A stretch of 64,000 bases of DNA from UBA6522 sp965205045. Its GTDB lineage: Bacteria > Pseudomonadota > Gammaproteobacteria > Steroidobacterales > Rariloculaceae. The stretch is from assembly GCA_965205045.1 (NCBI GenBank), contig OZ242031.1, positions 5,580,001-5,644,000 on the forward strand. The letters run 5' to 3'. The position numbers and the translations under genes were made by a program. The notes beneath the pieces were generated by a model. That model ran no database searches, was not told the DNA's origin, and saw nothing but the letters and a program-made list of their open reading frames with translations. Numbering within the stretch: position 1 is the stretch's first letter; every line of letters begins with the position of its first letter. This document shows, in pieces, positions 8,978 to 18,099 of this stretch.

Positions 8978-9058
8978 CCGCAACGGACATATACTATCGC
9001 GCCATGTTTATGTGTATTTCCTTGCCGCAAGCCACCGGGCCGTCGGGCAGGTAATCCC

Positions 9059-9904
9059 ATGCGGCCCTATACCACCCGGCAAGTGGCCGAACTCCTCGGG
9101 ATTTCTCCCGCGCGTGTGCGCGCCCTCGCGCAAAGAGAGTTCCTGGCGCCCAGTCGAAACGAACAGGGGCAACTTCGGTTTTCATTTCAGGATCTGGTTC
9201 TACTGCGCACCGCGAACGGCCTGCTCGAAGCCGGCGTGCAATCCCGACGCGTGTGGCGGGCGTTGGCGGCCGTCCGCGACCGCCTGCCGGCCGGCCGGCC
9301 ACTGAGCTCGGTTCGTGTGCTGGCCGACGGCCAGCGGGTGCTGATCCAGGAACGCGATACCGCCTGGGAACCGGAATCGGGCCAGGCCATTCTCGCCTTC
9401 ACGGTCGAGGATCTCGCGGCGAAGGTCGCGCCGCTGGTGATGGCGGCCGCGCCCCAGGCCCGGGCCCGGGCGAACACCAGCGACGAGTGGTTTGATCTGG
9501 CGCTCGAGTTCGACCACGTGGGCGCGCGAGACGATGCCGTGGCGGCCTACCGTGAAGCCATCGCGCTCGATGGCGCTCACGTCAACGCCCGCATCAACCT
9601 GGGACGCCTGCTCCACAACGAACGCGCCTATCGCCAGGCCGAGGAACTGTACCGGGATGCCCTGGGCATCGACCCCGGCAGCGCCATCGCCGCGTTCAAC
9701 CTGGGCGTGGTGCTGGAAGACCAGGGCGCGCTCCAGGAAGCCATGGAAACCTATCGCCACGCACTGTCGGTGGACCCGGCTCTGCCCGATGTACACTACA
9801 ACCTTGCCCGCCTCTACGAACAGGGAGGCGACAGACAGGCCGCCCTGCGCCACTTCGCAAGCTTCAGGGACCTCAGAAACGAGCGCGACGAGCTATCCGA
9901 CTAG
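9059..9904 (+). CDS. MerR-type helix-turn-helix protein with C-terminal TPR repeats
   Basis: Predicted cytoplasmic DNA-binding regulator. Residues 1-70 form a MerR-like winged helix (YTTRQVAELLGISPARVRAL, then FSFQDLVLLRTAN). Residues 85-135 are an uncharacterised linker. Residues 145-275 carry about three or four tetratricopeptide units, for example AVAAYREAIALDGAHVNARINLG and AEELYRDALGIDPGSAIAAFNLG in consecutive register. There is no effector-binding domain of the metal or drug type. The TPR part suggests protein-protein regulation. It lies nine bases upstream of the DksA-like gene, probably in one transcript. The target is unknown. Confidence 0.8.
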   Translation: MRPYTTRQVAELLGISPARVRALAQREFLAPSRNEQGQLRFSFQDLVLLRTANGLLEAGVQSRRVWRALAAVRDRLPAGRPLSSVRVLADGQRVLIQERDTAWEPESGQAILAFTVEDLAAKVAPLVMAAAPQARARANTSDEWFDLALEFDHVGARDDAVAAYREAIALDGAHVNARINLGRLLHNERAYRQAEELYRDALGIDPGSAIAAFNLGVVLEDQGALQEAMETYRHALSVDPALPDVHYNLARLYEQGGDRQAALRHFASFRDLRNERDELSD

Positions 9905-9913
9905 GAGTACGAC

Positions 9914-10258
9914 TTGGACCGGGAGTACGCGGAAATCAGAAAGGTGCTGATTGCCAAGCGCGCGGAACTAGCGAGCCGGCTGGAGCGCATCAAGCGCAAC
10001 ATTACCTCCGGGCACAGCGCAGATTCCGAAGAACAGGCTCAGGAGCTTGAAAATGCCGAGGTAGTGGATGCCCTTGGCAACGAAACGCGGCGCGAACTGA
10101 GCAAGATCGCCAGCGCCCTGGTTCAGATGGCGAACGACACCTACGGGATCTGCGTGAATTGCGAGGAGGAAATCCCGCTGGCACGGTTGCAGGCGTACCC
10201 CTTTGCCGACCGGTGCATCCGGTGCGCGACGGCTGCAGAGGCCAGGGCGATGCGTTAG
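9914..10258 (+). CDS. DksA/TraR-family zinc-finger protein
   Basis: A 114-residue relative of DksA, which binds the RNA polymerase secondary channel. The N-terminal half is a helical segment (REYAEIRKVLIAKRAEL...). The C-terminal half has a four-Cys zinc finger, CVNCEEEI followed by CIRC at the usual spacing. It lacks the length of canonical DksA (about 150 residues), so it is one of the shorter DksA-like paralogues. The start is TTG at 9914, preceded by a good ribosome-binding site (AGGAG at 9903-9907). It is co-directional with the MerR-TPR gene. Binding to polymerase is expected from the family, not shown here. Confidence 0.82.
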   Translation: MDREYAEIRKVLIAKRAELASRLERIKRNITSGHSADSEEQAQELENAEVVDALGNETRRELSKIASALVQMANDTYGICVNCEEEIPLARLQAYPFADRCIRCATAAEARAMR

Positions 10259-10271
10259 CGCGCCGTTCCAT

Positions 10272-10290
10272 CCCGGCGGTCGTCGCCGGG
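10272..10290. terminator. GC-rich hairpin between convergent genes
   Basis: A 7-base perfect stem (CCCGGCG/CGCCGGG) with a 5-base loop lies between the convergent ends of the DksA-like gene and the permease gene. Neither side shows a proper U-tract, so it would be a weak or factor-assisted terminator at best. Confidence 0.3.
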
Positions 10291-10327
10291 CGGTACCTTG
10301 CGTCCGGTCGTCACGGTTCGTGCGCGG

Positions 10328-11620
10328 TTACCCGATCCACACAAACTTGCAGATGAACAGCGCCGCCAGCACGCTCACCGCCGGCTTGAGGGCCTTGCGC
10401 CGGCCGCTCAGCAGCTTGACCGCCGCGTAACTGACGAATCCGATCGCAATCCCATTGGCGATCGAGTAGGTGAACGGCATGGTCATGGCCAGCGCTGCCG
10501 CCGGAACGTATTCCGTGACGTCGTTCCAATCGACCTCGACAAAGCTGCGCATCATGAGGCAGGCCACGAACAGCAGCGCCGGTGCGGTGGCGTAGGTGGG
10601 AACCGTGGCGGCAAGCGGCGACAGCAGCAGCGCCGCCAGGAACAGCACGGCGACGACCACGGCGGTCAGGCCCGTGCGTCCGCCGGCCCGCACGCCCGAA
10701 GCGCTCTCGATATAGCAGGTCACCGACGAGGTACCGGCGGCCGCTCCGAAAACGGTGGCCAGCGAATCGGCAACCAGCGCCCGCCGCAGCCTGGGCAGGC
10801 GTCCCTGTTCGTCCAGCAGTCCGGCGCGGTGAGCCACCGCGATCAATGTCCCCGATGTATCGAACAGGTCCGTGAACAGGAAGGCGAAGATGACGCCGAC
10901 CAGCGTAAGGTCCAGTGCGGCGCGGACATCCAGCCTGAACATCACCGTGCCGGAGTCCGGCGGAACGTCGACGATGCCGTTGAAGTCGCTGACACCGAGG
11001 ACGACGCCGGCGGCCGTCACGCCCAGGATGCCGATGATGATGGCGCCGGGCACCCTGAGCCGATCCAGCGCGACGATGCCCGCGAAGCCCAGCGCAGCCA
11101 GCACCACGCTCCGCTGGCCCATTTCACCCAGACCCACGAGCGTAGCCGGGTTATCCACCACCAGGCCCGCGTTCTCCATGGCGATGATGCCGAGAAAGAG
11201 CCCGATACCGGCCACCGTGCCCATCTTCAGCGAATGGGGAACGGCATTGATGATCCACTCGCGCACCCGAAACACGGAAATGGCCACGAACACGACGCCG
11301 GACAGGAACACCGCGCCCAATGCGGCCTCCCACGGGTAGCCCATGCCCAGCACAACCCCGTACGTGAAGAACGCGTTGAGCCCCATGCCGGGGGCCATGG
11401 CGATCGGATAGTTGGCCCAGAGGCCCATGATCGCCGTGCCCGCCGCCGCCGCCAGGCAGGTGGCCACAAAGACGCCGCCCGGATCCATTCCGGCGTCGGA
11501 GAGGATCGCGGGGTTGACGAACACCACGTAGGCCATCGTCAGGAAGGTTGTCGCGCCCGCGGACATCTCGCGGCGAACCGTGGTACCGTGCTGTTCAAGC
11601 CTGAAGTAACTGTTCAGCAT
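10328..11620 (-). CDS. NCS2-family purine (adenine/guanine/hypoxanthine) permease
   Basis: Inner-membrane proton symporter for purine bases of the AzgA/PbuG branch. The 430-residue length, dense hydrophobic helices and the family segments AGATTFLTMAYVVFVNP near the N-terminus, APGMGLNAFFTYGVV, and TSSVTCYIESASGVRAGGRTG support the branch. The last segment is the half-helix carrying the substrate-binding polar residues. The start ATG at 11620 follows a purine-rich ribosome-binding site (GGGAGGAGAT). It stands alone between a convergent DksA-like gene and the oxidoreductase gene upstream on the same strand. The exact base transported cannot be read from sequence. No purine riboswitch is visible in the 69 bases upstream. 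Confidence 0.88.
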   Translation of the reverse strand: MLNSYFRLEQHGTTVRREMSAGATTFLTMAYVVFVNPAILSDAGMDPGGVFVATCLAAAAGTAIMGLWANYPIAMAPGMGLNAFFTYGVVLGMGYPWEAALGAVFLSGVVFVAISVFRVREWIINAVPHSLKMGTVAGIGLFLGIIAMENAGLVVDNPATLVGLGEMGQRSVVLAALGFAGIVALDRLRVPGAIIIGILGVTAAGVVLGVSDFNGIVDVPPDSGTVMFRLDVRAALDLTLVGVIFAFLFTDLFDTSGTLIAVAHRAGLLDEQGRLPRLRRALVADSLATVFGAAAGTSSVTCYIESASGVRAGGRTGLTAVVVAVLFLAALLLSPLAATVPTYATAPALLFVACLMMRSFVEVDWNDVTEYVPAAALAMTMPFTYSIANGIAIGFVSYAAVKLLSGRRKALKPAVSVLAALFICKFVWIG

Positions 11621-11689
11621 CCCTGCGATCTCCTCCCTTGTCGTTCTTTCCGGTGCGGGGCCCTCAGCAAACGACCCCGGTCGTGCTCT

Positions 11690-14600
11690 TCAGGCCGCCT
11701 CTGAACGGGGGCGGTCTCCCGGCACTGGAGTGTGAGCCGCCCAGGCCCTGAGTAGCCCGTTTTCAAGAGCCCTGGCCCGCTCGATGGATGCTGCCTTGAC
11801 AGGACCGTACCCCCGAATCCGCTCCGGCAGTCCGGTCAGTTCCACGGCGAGATCCAGCCGCGATTCATCCAGTTCCGCAACGATACGCGACAGCAGCGCC
11901 TCGTAGTCGGCGATCAACTGCCGCTCTGCCCGCCGTTCCCTGGAGTAGCCGAACACGTCCAGAGGCGTGCCCCGCAACCGCCTGAGACGGGCAAGCACCC
12001 GGAACAGCGGCAACACCCAGCCGCCCAGAGCATACTTGCGCGGGCGTCCGGTGGCGGGATCCGTCCGCGCGATCAGCGGCGGCGAGAGATAGAATTTCAG
12101 CCTGGCCGAGCCTTCGAACTTCCCCCTTGTTTCTGAGAGAAAGTCGGTCTGCGCAAACAACCGTGCGACCTCGTATTCGTCCTTGTAGGCCAGCAGCTTG
12201 AAGTAGTAGCGGGCAACGCTCTCGGTCAGCCGGGTGCTGTCGCAGATAAGGTGCTCCGCGCGCCGTACCCGGTCCACCCAGTCCCGATAGCGCCCGGCGT
12301 ACGTCGTATCCTGATACCCGGTCAGGAATCGCACCCGGCGCTCGATGATGTCGTTCAGATTCAAAGAAATCGGCTCGGGCTCCGCGGCCGGACCCGCCCT
12401 GCGCTTCACGGCGACCGGATCCACAACGGCGTGGCGGCCCCATGTGAACGCCTGAACATTCCGATCCACCGCGACGCCATTGAGTTCGACGGCGCGAATG
12501 ATCGCAGCTTCGGACACGGGCAACAGGCCCCGCTGGAACGCCGCCCCCAGCAGGAACAGATTGGCCGCGATCCCGTCGCCGAGCAGCGCGGTCGTCAACC
12601 CTGTCGCATCCACCAGGACAGGATCCGCCGAACGCGCCGCGCCTGCCAGTGAGGCCAGCATTGCGGATTCCGCGAACTCGAAATCGGGATCGTGAATGAA
12701 CGCCGCCGGCATCTCCTCGTGGGTATTGACAACGGCCCGGGTTCGATCGGCGCCCAGACGAGCCAGGATATCGCGGCCGCTGGCGACGACCAGGTCGGCG
12801 CCCAGCAGCAGATCGACCTTGCCCACGGGAATCTGGGCGCAACGCAGGTTTTCGGCGGACGCGCCGATGCGCACATGGGAAACCACAGCGCCGAATTTCT
12901 GGGCAAGACCTGTCTGATCCAATGCCATCACCCGGCGGCCCTCGAGATGGGCGGCCAAACCCAGGATGGCCGCGACGGTGCCGACCCCGGTACCGCCGAC
13001 GCCAGCCAACAGCACGTTGTAGGGCGACTTCTCGATTCGCACCGGCGCCGGCGGATTCGGCATCGAATCGATCCCCGGCGACGGTCGTCCGGGCCGCACG
13101 CCCTCGAGGGTCACGAAGCTGGGGCAAAAGCCGTCGATACAGCTGAAGTCCTTGTTGCACGCGGATTGGTTGATGGTTCGCTTGCGGCCGAATTCGGTCT
13201 CGAGCGGGACCACGGAGAGACAATTGGAGACGGCATTGCAGTCCCCGCATCCTTCGCAGACAAGGGGATTTATGGCGACCCAGCGATCCGGATCCTCGGC
13301 TTCGCCGCGCCTGCGCCGACGCCGCAATTCCGCGGCGCATGTCTGATCGTAGATCAACGCGGAGACGCCGCCATGATCCCGCAGTTCGCGCTGCACCCGG
13401 TCCATTTCCCGGCGATGGTGCACGGTCACCCCCGGGGGCAGGCCCTTGTGACGATAGCCCCGCGTCTCATCGGTGACCACGACAAGCTTCCCGACTCCTT
13501 CCGCGGCCAACTGGCGGGCCATCCGCCCCACCGTCATGGCGCCCTCCACGGGCTGGCCGCCGGTCATGGCGACCGCGTCGTTGTGAAGAATCTTGTAGGT
13601 CATGTTGACCCCGGCGGCGATCGCGGCGCGCACGGCGAGCAGGCCGGAGTGGGCGTAAGTGCCATCGCCAAGGTTCTGAAAAATGTGCGTCGTGTCGGTA
13701 AACGGCGCCTGCCCGATCCAGGTTGCGCCTTCGCCGCCCATCTGCGTATAGGTCTTCGTGTCCCGGCCGTCCATCCATGTCGCCATGTAGTGACAGCCGA
13801 TTCCGGCGACGGCGATGCTGTCTTCGGGAACTCGCGTGGACGTGTTGTGCGGACACCCGGAGCAGAAGTGCGGCAGCCTCGAGGGCGATGTCGCACCGTC
13901 CCGCAGTGCGCGCGCCTCGCGTTCGATCCGGGGCAGGCGCCGGGCGATCGCCTCGTCCGGCACGAGCCGCAAGAGCCGCCGGGCGATCGCCGTGGCAACC
14001 GATGCCGGCGTGAACTCGTCCACTGCGGACAGGAACGCGTGACCGTGCTCGTCGTGTTTGCCAAGTATTCGGGGTCGCTCCGCGCCGTTCCGGTTGTACA
14101 ATTGCTGCTTTAGCTGATCCTCGATGACGCCCCGTTTTTCCTCTATGACGAGCACTTCCCCGATCCCCGAGGCGAATTCGCCGAGCTGTTCGCGCTCCAG
14201 GGGCCAGCTCATGCCGACCTTGAAGACCCTGATGCCCAATTCGGATGCCCGCCGCCGGTCGATTCCCAGTTCGTCGAGGGCCTGGCGGACGTCCAGGTAG
14301 GCCTTGCCGGCGGAGATGATGCCCAGACGCGGATTCGGGCTGTCCATCACCAGGCGATTCAGTCCGTTGGCCCGGGTGAACGCCAACGCGGCAGGAATCT
14401 TGTGATTGTGCAGGCGGATTTCCTGGTCCAAGGGCGCGTCCGGCCAGCGGATATGCACCCCCCCGGACGGCAGCTGATAATCGGGCAGCACGATCCGGGG
14501 AATCTCCGGAATCCTGACCGTCTGGGCGGCATCCGCATGCTCCTCGGTGAGCTTGAGCGCAATCCAGCAGCCGCTGTACCTGGAAAGCGCGTATCCCTTG

Positions 14601-15154
14601 AGTCCCAGCTCCAGCAAGTCCCCCAGATCGCTCGGGTTGAGCACCGGGATCCTCGCGTCCATGAAGCTGTATTCGCTCTGGTGGGGGAGCGTGGACGACT
14701 TGCAGATATGGTCATCCCCGGCTACGGCGAGAACGCCTCCGTGCCTCGATGTCCCTGCGGTGTTGGCGTGCTTGAACACGTCGCCGCTGCGGTCCACGCC
14801 CGGACCCTTGCCGTACCACAGTCCGAATACCCCGTCATGGCGGCCGCCAGGCAACAGATTGACCTGCTGAGTACCCCAGATGGATGTGGCCGCCAGATCT
14901 TCGTTGAGCCCGGGCTGGAAGTGAATCCGGGCCTGTTCCAGAAACGGTTTCGCCCGCCAGAGCTCCTGGTCCAGTCCGGCGAGGGGCGAACCCCTGTAGC
15001 CCGAAACGAAACCTGCGGTCTTCAGTCCGGACCGGGCATCGCTCTCGCTCTGCAACAGCAGCAGCTTGACCAGGGCTTGAAGACCGGTGAGATAGAACGA
15101 CTCCGTGCCTGCGCTGTATCGCTCGTCCAGTCCCTCGATCTGTCGCAATTTCAT
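11690..15154 (-). CDS. Indolepyruvate ferredoxin oxidoreductase family protein (fused alpha-gamma)
   Basis: A 1,154-residue thiamine-diphosphate 2-oxoacid oxidoreductase of the fused IorA-IorB type, oxidatively decarboxylating aryl- or branched-chain 2-oxoacids to acyl-CoA with ferredoxin as acceptor. Segments in order: the N-terminal pyruvate-ferredoxin-like domain (FVSGYRGSPLAGLD), the ThDP-binding region (CSGCPHNTST, then GIGCHYMATWM, GGEGATWIGQ), an Fe-S stretch with CEGCGDCNAVSNC and later CNKDFSCIDGFCP, and the gamma-like domain starting at VLLAGVGGTGVGTV. The ATG at 15154 (MKLRQIEGLDERY) is chosen because it gives the family N-terminus; an upstream ATG at 15226 adds 24 unconserved residues. 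The likely role is amino-acid catabolism, which its unlinked position neither supports nor contradicts. Confidence 0.92.
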   Translation of the reverse strand: MKLRQIEGLDERYSAGTESFYLTGLQALVKLLLLQSESDARSGLKTAGFVSGYRGSPLAGLDQELWRAKPFLEQARIHFQPGLNEDLAATSIWGTQQVNLLPGGRHDGVFGLWYGKGPGVDRSGDVFKHANTAGTSRHGGVLAVAGDDHICKSSTLPHQSEYSFMDARIPVLNPSDLGDLLELGLKGYALSRYSGCWIALKLTEEHADAAQTVRIPEIPRIVLPDYQLPSGGVHIRWPDAPLDQEIRLHNHKIPAALAFTRANGLNRLVMDSPNPRLGIISAGKAYLDVRQALDELGIDRRRASELGIRVFKVGMSWPLEREQLGEFASGIGEVLVIEEKRGVIEDQLKQQLYNRNGAERPRILGKHDEHGHAFLSAVDEFTPASVATAIARRLLRLVPDEAIARRLPRIEREARALRDGATSPSRLPHFCSGCPHNTSTRVPEDSIAVAGIGCHYMATWMDGRDTKTYTQMGGEGATWIGQAPFTDTTHIFQNLGDGTYAHSGLLAVRAAIAAGVNMTYKILHNDAVAMTGGQPVEGAMTVGRMARQLAAEGVGKLVVVTDETRGYRHKGLPPGVTVHHRREMDRVQRELRDHGGVSALIYDQTCAAELRRRRRRGEAEDPDRWVAINPLVCEGCGDCNAVSNCLSVVPLETEFGRKRTINQSACNKDFSCIDGFCPSFVTLEGVRPGRPSPGIDSMPNPPAPVRIEKSPYNVLLAGVGGTGVGTVAAILGLAAHLEGRRVMALDQTGLAQKFGAVVSHVRIGASAENLRCAQIPVGKVDLLLGADLVVASGRDILARLGADRTRAVVNTHEEMPAAFIHDPDFEFAESAMLASLAGAARSADPVLVDATGLTTALLGDGIAANLFLLGAAFQRGLLPVSEAAIIRAVELNGVAVDRNVQAFTWGRHAVVDPVAVKRRAGPAAEPEPISLNLNDIIERRVRFLTGYQDTTYAGRYRDWVDRVRRAEHLICDSTRLTESVARYYFKLLAYKDEYEVARLFAQTDFLSETRGKFEGSARLKFYLSPPLIARTDPATGRPRKYALGGWVLPLFRVLARLRRLRGTPLDVFGYSRERRAERQLIADYEALLSRIVAELDESRLDLAVELTGLPERIRGYGPVKAASIERARALENGLLRAWAAHTPVPGDRPRSEAA

Positions 15155-15340
15155 GGTGCTGCTTTCAGCCGATTTGGGTGTTCGATGCCGACTGGTTAGA
15201 CCACATGGCGGACCAAAATACTGCAAAGGCTCACGAACCCTCGCACGGCGCGAAGCCCATCTTCGGCTGCAGGCCCATCTTATCCCGAATTCAATGTTCG
15301 CGTTGATCTCGCTTTGCCCGGGAGCCTGCGTCGCAGAAAA

Positions 15341-16330
15341 TCACGGGTCCGGGTGACCGGCGATGATCTCGCACAGGCGCTCCGGATCGACATTGGCGCC
15401 GCTCAATACGACGGCCACGCATTCGCGGTCTGCGGCCGCACCGTCCAGCAATGCAGCGAGTGCGATGGCGCCGGATGGTTCCAGGACCAGCCGGAGGTAT
15501 CTTGCGGCGAATGCGACGCCTCGTGCCGCCCCAGCGTCCGGGACCTCCAGGCCACCCGCCAGCCGCCGCCGATTGATGGCGAAGGTGACCGCGCCGGGAG
15601 TGGGGGCCATGAGCGCGTCGCAGAGTGTGGTCGGATGGCCCCTGACCCGCTGCCGGCGGCCGGATTCCAGCGAGCGCTTCGTCTCCGCGTATCCTTCCGG
15701 CTCCACGGCAAACAGGGCGCATTCGGGAAAGGTCGTTTCCATGGCCAATGCGCACCCGGCAATCAGACCGCCGCCGCCACAGGGGGAATAGAGCGCCTCC
15801 AGCCGGACTCCCCTGTCGCGGGCGAAACGGGCAATTTCATGCCCCACCGTGCCTTGTCCGGCGATGATTTCAGGGTGGTCGAACGGGGGCAGCAGCAGCG
15901 CGCCGCTGCGAGCCGCCAGATCGGCTCCGATGCGCTCCCTGTCCTCAGTATACCGATCGTACGGAACGACTCGGGCGCCCGCCCGCTCCGTGCCCAGCAC
16001 CTTGATCCGCGGCGCATCCCGGGGCATGACGATGGTCGCCTGCACGCCCAGCCACCTGGCGGCCAGGGCAACACCCTGCGCGTGATTTCCGGACGAAAAC
16101 GTGACCACGCCGGCGCGGCGTTCGGATTGGCTGAGACTCAGGAGGCCATTGAGGGCGCCCCGAATCTTGAAACTGCCGCCGTGCTGCAGGGACTCTGCCT
16201 TGATCAGCACACGGCAACCGGCACGGCGGTTCAATTCCTCCGATTCCAGTACCGGGGTCGGCATGATCCGGGATCGGAGCCGGGTCGATGCTTTCCTCAC
16301 GTCGTCCGCGGTGGGCAGTGCGTCGATCAT
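15341..16330 (-). CDS. PLP-dependent threonine/serine ammonia-lyase
   Basis: Fold-type II PLP enzyme that probably deaminates L-threonine or L-serine to the 2-oxoacid. The PLP Lys lies in GGSFKIRGALNGL, the substrate loop in SSGNHAQGVALAAR, and the phosphate-binding glycine loop is PCGGGGL. At about 329 residues it has only the catalytic domain, without the C-terminal regulatory ACT domains of biosynthetic IlvA, so it resembles catabolic TdcB-like or racemase-like members. The ATG at 16330 (MIDALPTADDV) is the family-like start. An in-frame ATG at 16588 would add 86 residues translated mostly from a heptamer repeat and is judged spurious. Serine racemase activity is an alternative. Confidence 0.87.
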   Translation of the reverse strand: MIDALPTADDVRKASTRLRSRIMPTPVLESEELNRRAGCRVLIKAESLQHGGSFKIRGALNGLLSLSQSERRAGVVTFSSGNHAQGVALAARWLGVQATIVMPRDAPRIKVLGTERAGARVVPYDRYTEDRERIGADLAARSGALLLPPFDHPEIIAGQGTVGHEIARFARDRGVRLEALYSPCGGGGLIAGCALAMETTFPECALFAVEPEGYAETKRSLESGRRQRVRGHPTTLCDALMAPTPGAVTFAINRRRLAGGLEVPDAGAARGVAFAARYLRLVLEPSGAIALAALLDGAAADRECVAVVLSGANVDPERLCEIIAGHPDP

Positions 16331-16345
16331 GTTCGGCCATCCCTG

Positions 16346-16464
16346 CGTGGCCCGTGGCCCGTGGCCCGTGGCCCGTGGCCCGTGGCCCGTGGTCCGTGGT
16401 CCGTGGTCCGTGGTCCGTGGTCCGTGGTCCGTGGTCCGTGGTCCGTGGTCCGTGGTCCGTGGTC
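16346..16464. repeat. Tandem heptamer array, 17 copies
   Basis: Six perfect copies of CGTGGCC (16346-16387) are followed without interruption by eleven perfect copies of CGTGGTC (16388-16464). The two blocks differ only by one C/T base in the unit. The array lies 15 bases upstream of the ammonia-lyase ATG, in its probable leader, and about 80 bases upstream of the divergent ABC gene's promoter. Because 7 is not a multiple of 3, every frame is read through the array and gives the peptide period GPRTTDH on one strand. There are no spacers, so it is not a CRISPR array. Confidence 0.97.
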
Positions 16465-16541
16465 CGAAAGCGTAGCCCCGACCGCGCCCGGAGTGAAGTC
16501 CGGCCGCCCCTGAAGCCACCGAATGTTCCAGGGATTCCCCG

Positions 16542-16547
16542 TATAAT
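16542..16547 (+). promoter_or_regulatory. Perfect -10 box just before the ABC gene
   Basis: TATAAT lies seven bases before the ATG at 16555. Initiation at the usual distance would begin transcription at or next to the start codon, giving a leaderless mRNA. No good -35 hexamer is seen at 16-18 bases upstream, and no ribosome-binding site precedes the ATG, which agrees with leaderless translation. Confidence 0.45.
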
Positions 16548-16554
16548 CCGCGCG

Positions 16555-18099
16555 ATGATTCGCCCGAGCCCAGACGCCGACTCGCCAAATCCGACTCGTC
16601 AACATCCCATCGTGCGATTGAGCGGCGTGGACGTGAAGCTGCTCGGCCATACGGTTCTGCACAATATCGACTGGGAGTTGTTTCCGGGCGAACACTGGGC
16701 GGTGACCGGCGCCAACGGCAGCGGCAAGACGAGCTTCCTGAGGCTCGTCGCAGGCCAGCTCTGGCCCAACGCGGACCGGGGCGCCCGCCGCTACGATTTC
16801 GGCGGAGAACTGCAGGTCGACGCCGTGCAGGCGCTCGGCCGGATCACCCTGGTGGGCCATGAGCTGCAGGACCGTTACACGCAGCTGAAGTGGAACTTCC
16901 TCGCGCTGGAAGTCGTGCTCTCGGGCATCTTCCGCACGGACGTGCCGCGACGCGAGCCCGAACCCGGCGAACGCGAACGCGCCGCCCGAATCCTGGACGA
17001 ACTCGGCCTGACACACCTGGCGCGTCGGCCGTTCCTGGAGCTTTCCCGGGGCGAACAGCGGCGCGTGCTGATCGCGCGCGGCCTGGGATTCGAGCCCGAA
17101 GTCCTGATTCTGGACGAACCCGCGGCGGGCCTGGACAGCCGGTCCCGGCAGCGGCTCAAGGAGACCATCGACAGCATCAGCGCGCAGACCACGGTGATGT
17201 GCTCGTACCACGACGCATCGGACCTGCCTCGCTCCATCAACCGGATGCTGCGTTTGGAAAACGGCCGCGTCGTCGAGTCCCGCGCGGTTGCATCCGGTAC
17301 CGTCCCATCGGCCGGTCCGGAGTCGGCCGTCGCAAGCACGTCGGCGGTGGCACGCGACACCCGGGCGGAGTCGGCCCCGGACGTGATCATCAAGATCGAA
17401 CAGGGCGACGTGTGGCTGGACGAACGGCAGGCGCTGGCGGGTATCGACTGGCGCCTGGTGCGCGGGGAGCACTGGCTGGTGCGTGGACCCAACGGCTCCG
17501 GCAAGAGCACCTTCCTGCGCATGCTGCACGGTCAGCTCCGGCCGGCGCCGGGGGGCTCGATTCAGTTCCCCGGAATCGAGAACCCGGACAACGTATGGGA
17601 CCTGCGCAAACAGGTCGCCTGGGTCTCGCCGGAATTGCAGGCCGGCTACTGGTACCCCTCCACGGCGCGTCAGTGCATTTACTCGGGCTTCGATTCGAGC
17701 ATCGGGCAGACGCGCCGAATGACGGCTGCCGAGACCGCGCTGGTGGACGAACTGCTGGAGCAGTTCAGGCTCGCGGACCTGGCGGACCGCAACATCAGGA
17801 CGCTGTCCTACGGACAGTTCCGCCGCGTGCTGATCGCCCGCGCCGTGGTGCACGAGCCCAGGATCCTGCTGCTGGACGAGCCGTGGGAGGGCCTGGACCA
17901 CGAAAACCGCAAGCTCGTCAACCGGGAACTGGAGCATATCATCGCGCGAGGCACGCAACTGGTGTCGGCCAGCCACCTGAGCGACACCCCCGCACCGTTC
18001 AACCGGCTGCTGGAGTTGATGGACGGCAGGATCGTCGGGTCGAGCGTGTTGCGTGCTCAGGAACAGGATTCACACAAGCGACGGAGAACCCAGGCATGA
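16555..18099 (+). CDS. Tandem-domain ABC ATPase, ModF/PhrA-like
   Basis: A 514-residue soluble protein with two complete ABC cassettes and no membrane segments. Cassette 1 has GANGSGKTS, the signature LSRGEQRRV and LILDEPAAGLD; cassette 2 has GPNGSGKST, a degenerate signature LSYGQFRRV and LLLDEPWEGLD. Between them is a linker rich in Ala, Ser and Thr. Length and layout match E. coli ModF, whose function is poorly defined, more than a transporter ATPase. No permease gene is adjacent. Its 3' end overlaps the next gene by 4 bases (ATGA). The start ATG at 16555 is the only Met before the first cassette. Confidence 0.8.
   Translation: MIRPSPDADSPNPTRQHPIVRLSGVDVKLLGHTVLHNIDWELFPGEHWAVTGANGSGKTSFLRLVAGQLWPNADRGARRYDFGGELQVDAVQALGRITLVGHELQDRYTQLKWNFLALEVVLSGIFRTDVPRREPEPGERERAARILDELGLTHLARRPFLELSRGEQRRVLIARGLGFEPEVLILDEPAAGLDSRSRQRLKETIDSISAQTTVMCSYHDASDLPRSINRMLRLENGRVVESRAVASGTVPSAGPESAVASTSAVARDTRAESAPDVIIKIEQGDVWLDERQALAGIDWRLVRGEHWLVRGPNGSGKSTFLRMLHGQLRPAPGGSIQFPGIENPDNVWDLRKQVAWVSPELQAGYWYPSTARQCIYSGFDSSIGQTRRMTAAETALVDELLEQFRLADLADRNIRTLSYGQFRRVLIARAVVHEPRILLLDEPWEGLDHENRKLVNRELEHIIARGTQLVSASHLSDTPAPFNRLLELMDGRIVGSSVLRAQEQDSHKRRRTQA

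Noticed and set aside
11621..11689. Purine riboswitch before the permease gene
   Set aside because: Only 69 bases are available and no conserved three-way-junction core is visible.
16346..16464. Possible CRISPR array
   Set aside because: The repeats are adjacent heptamers without spacers, and no cas gene is in the window.
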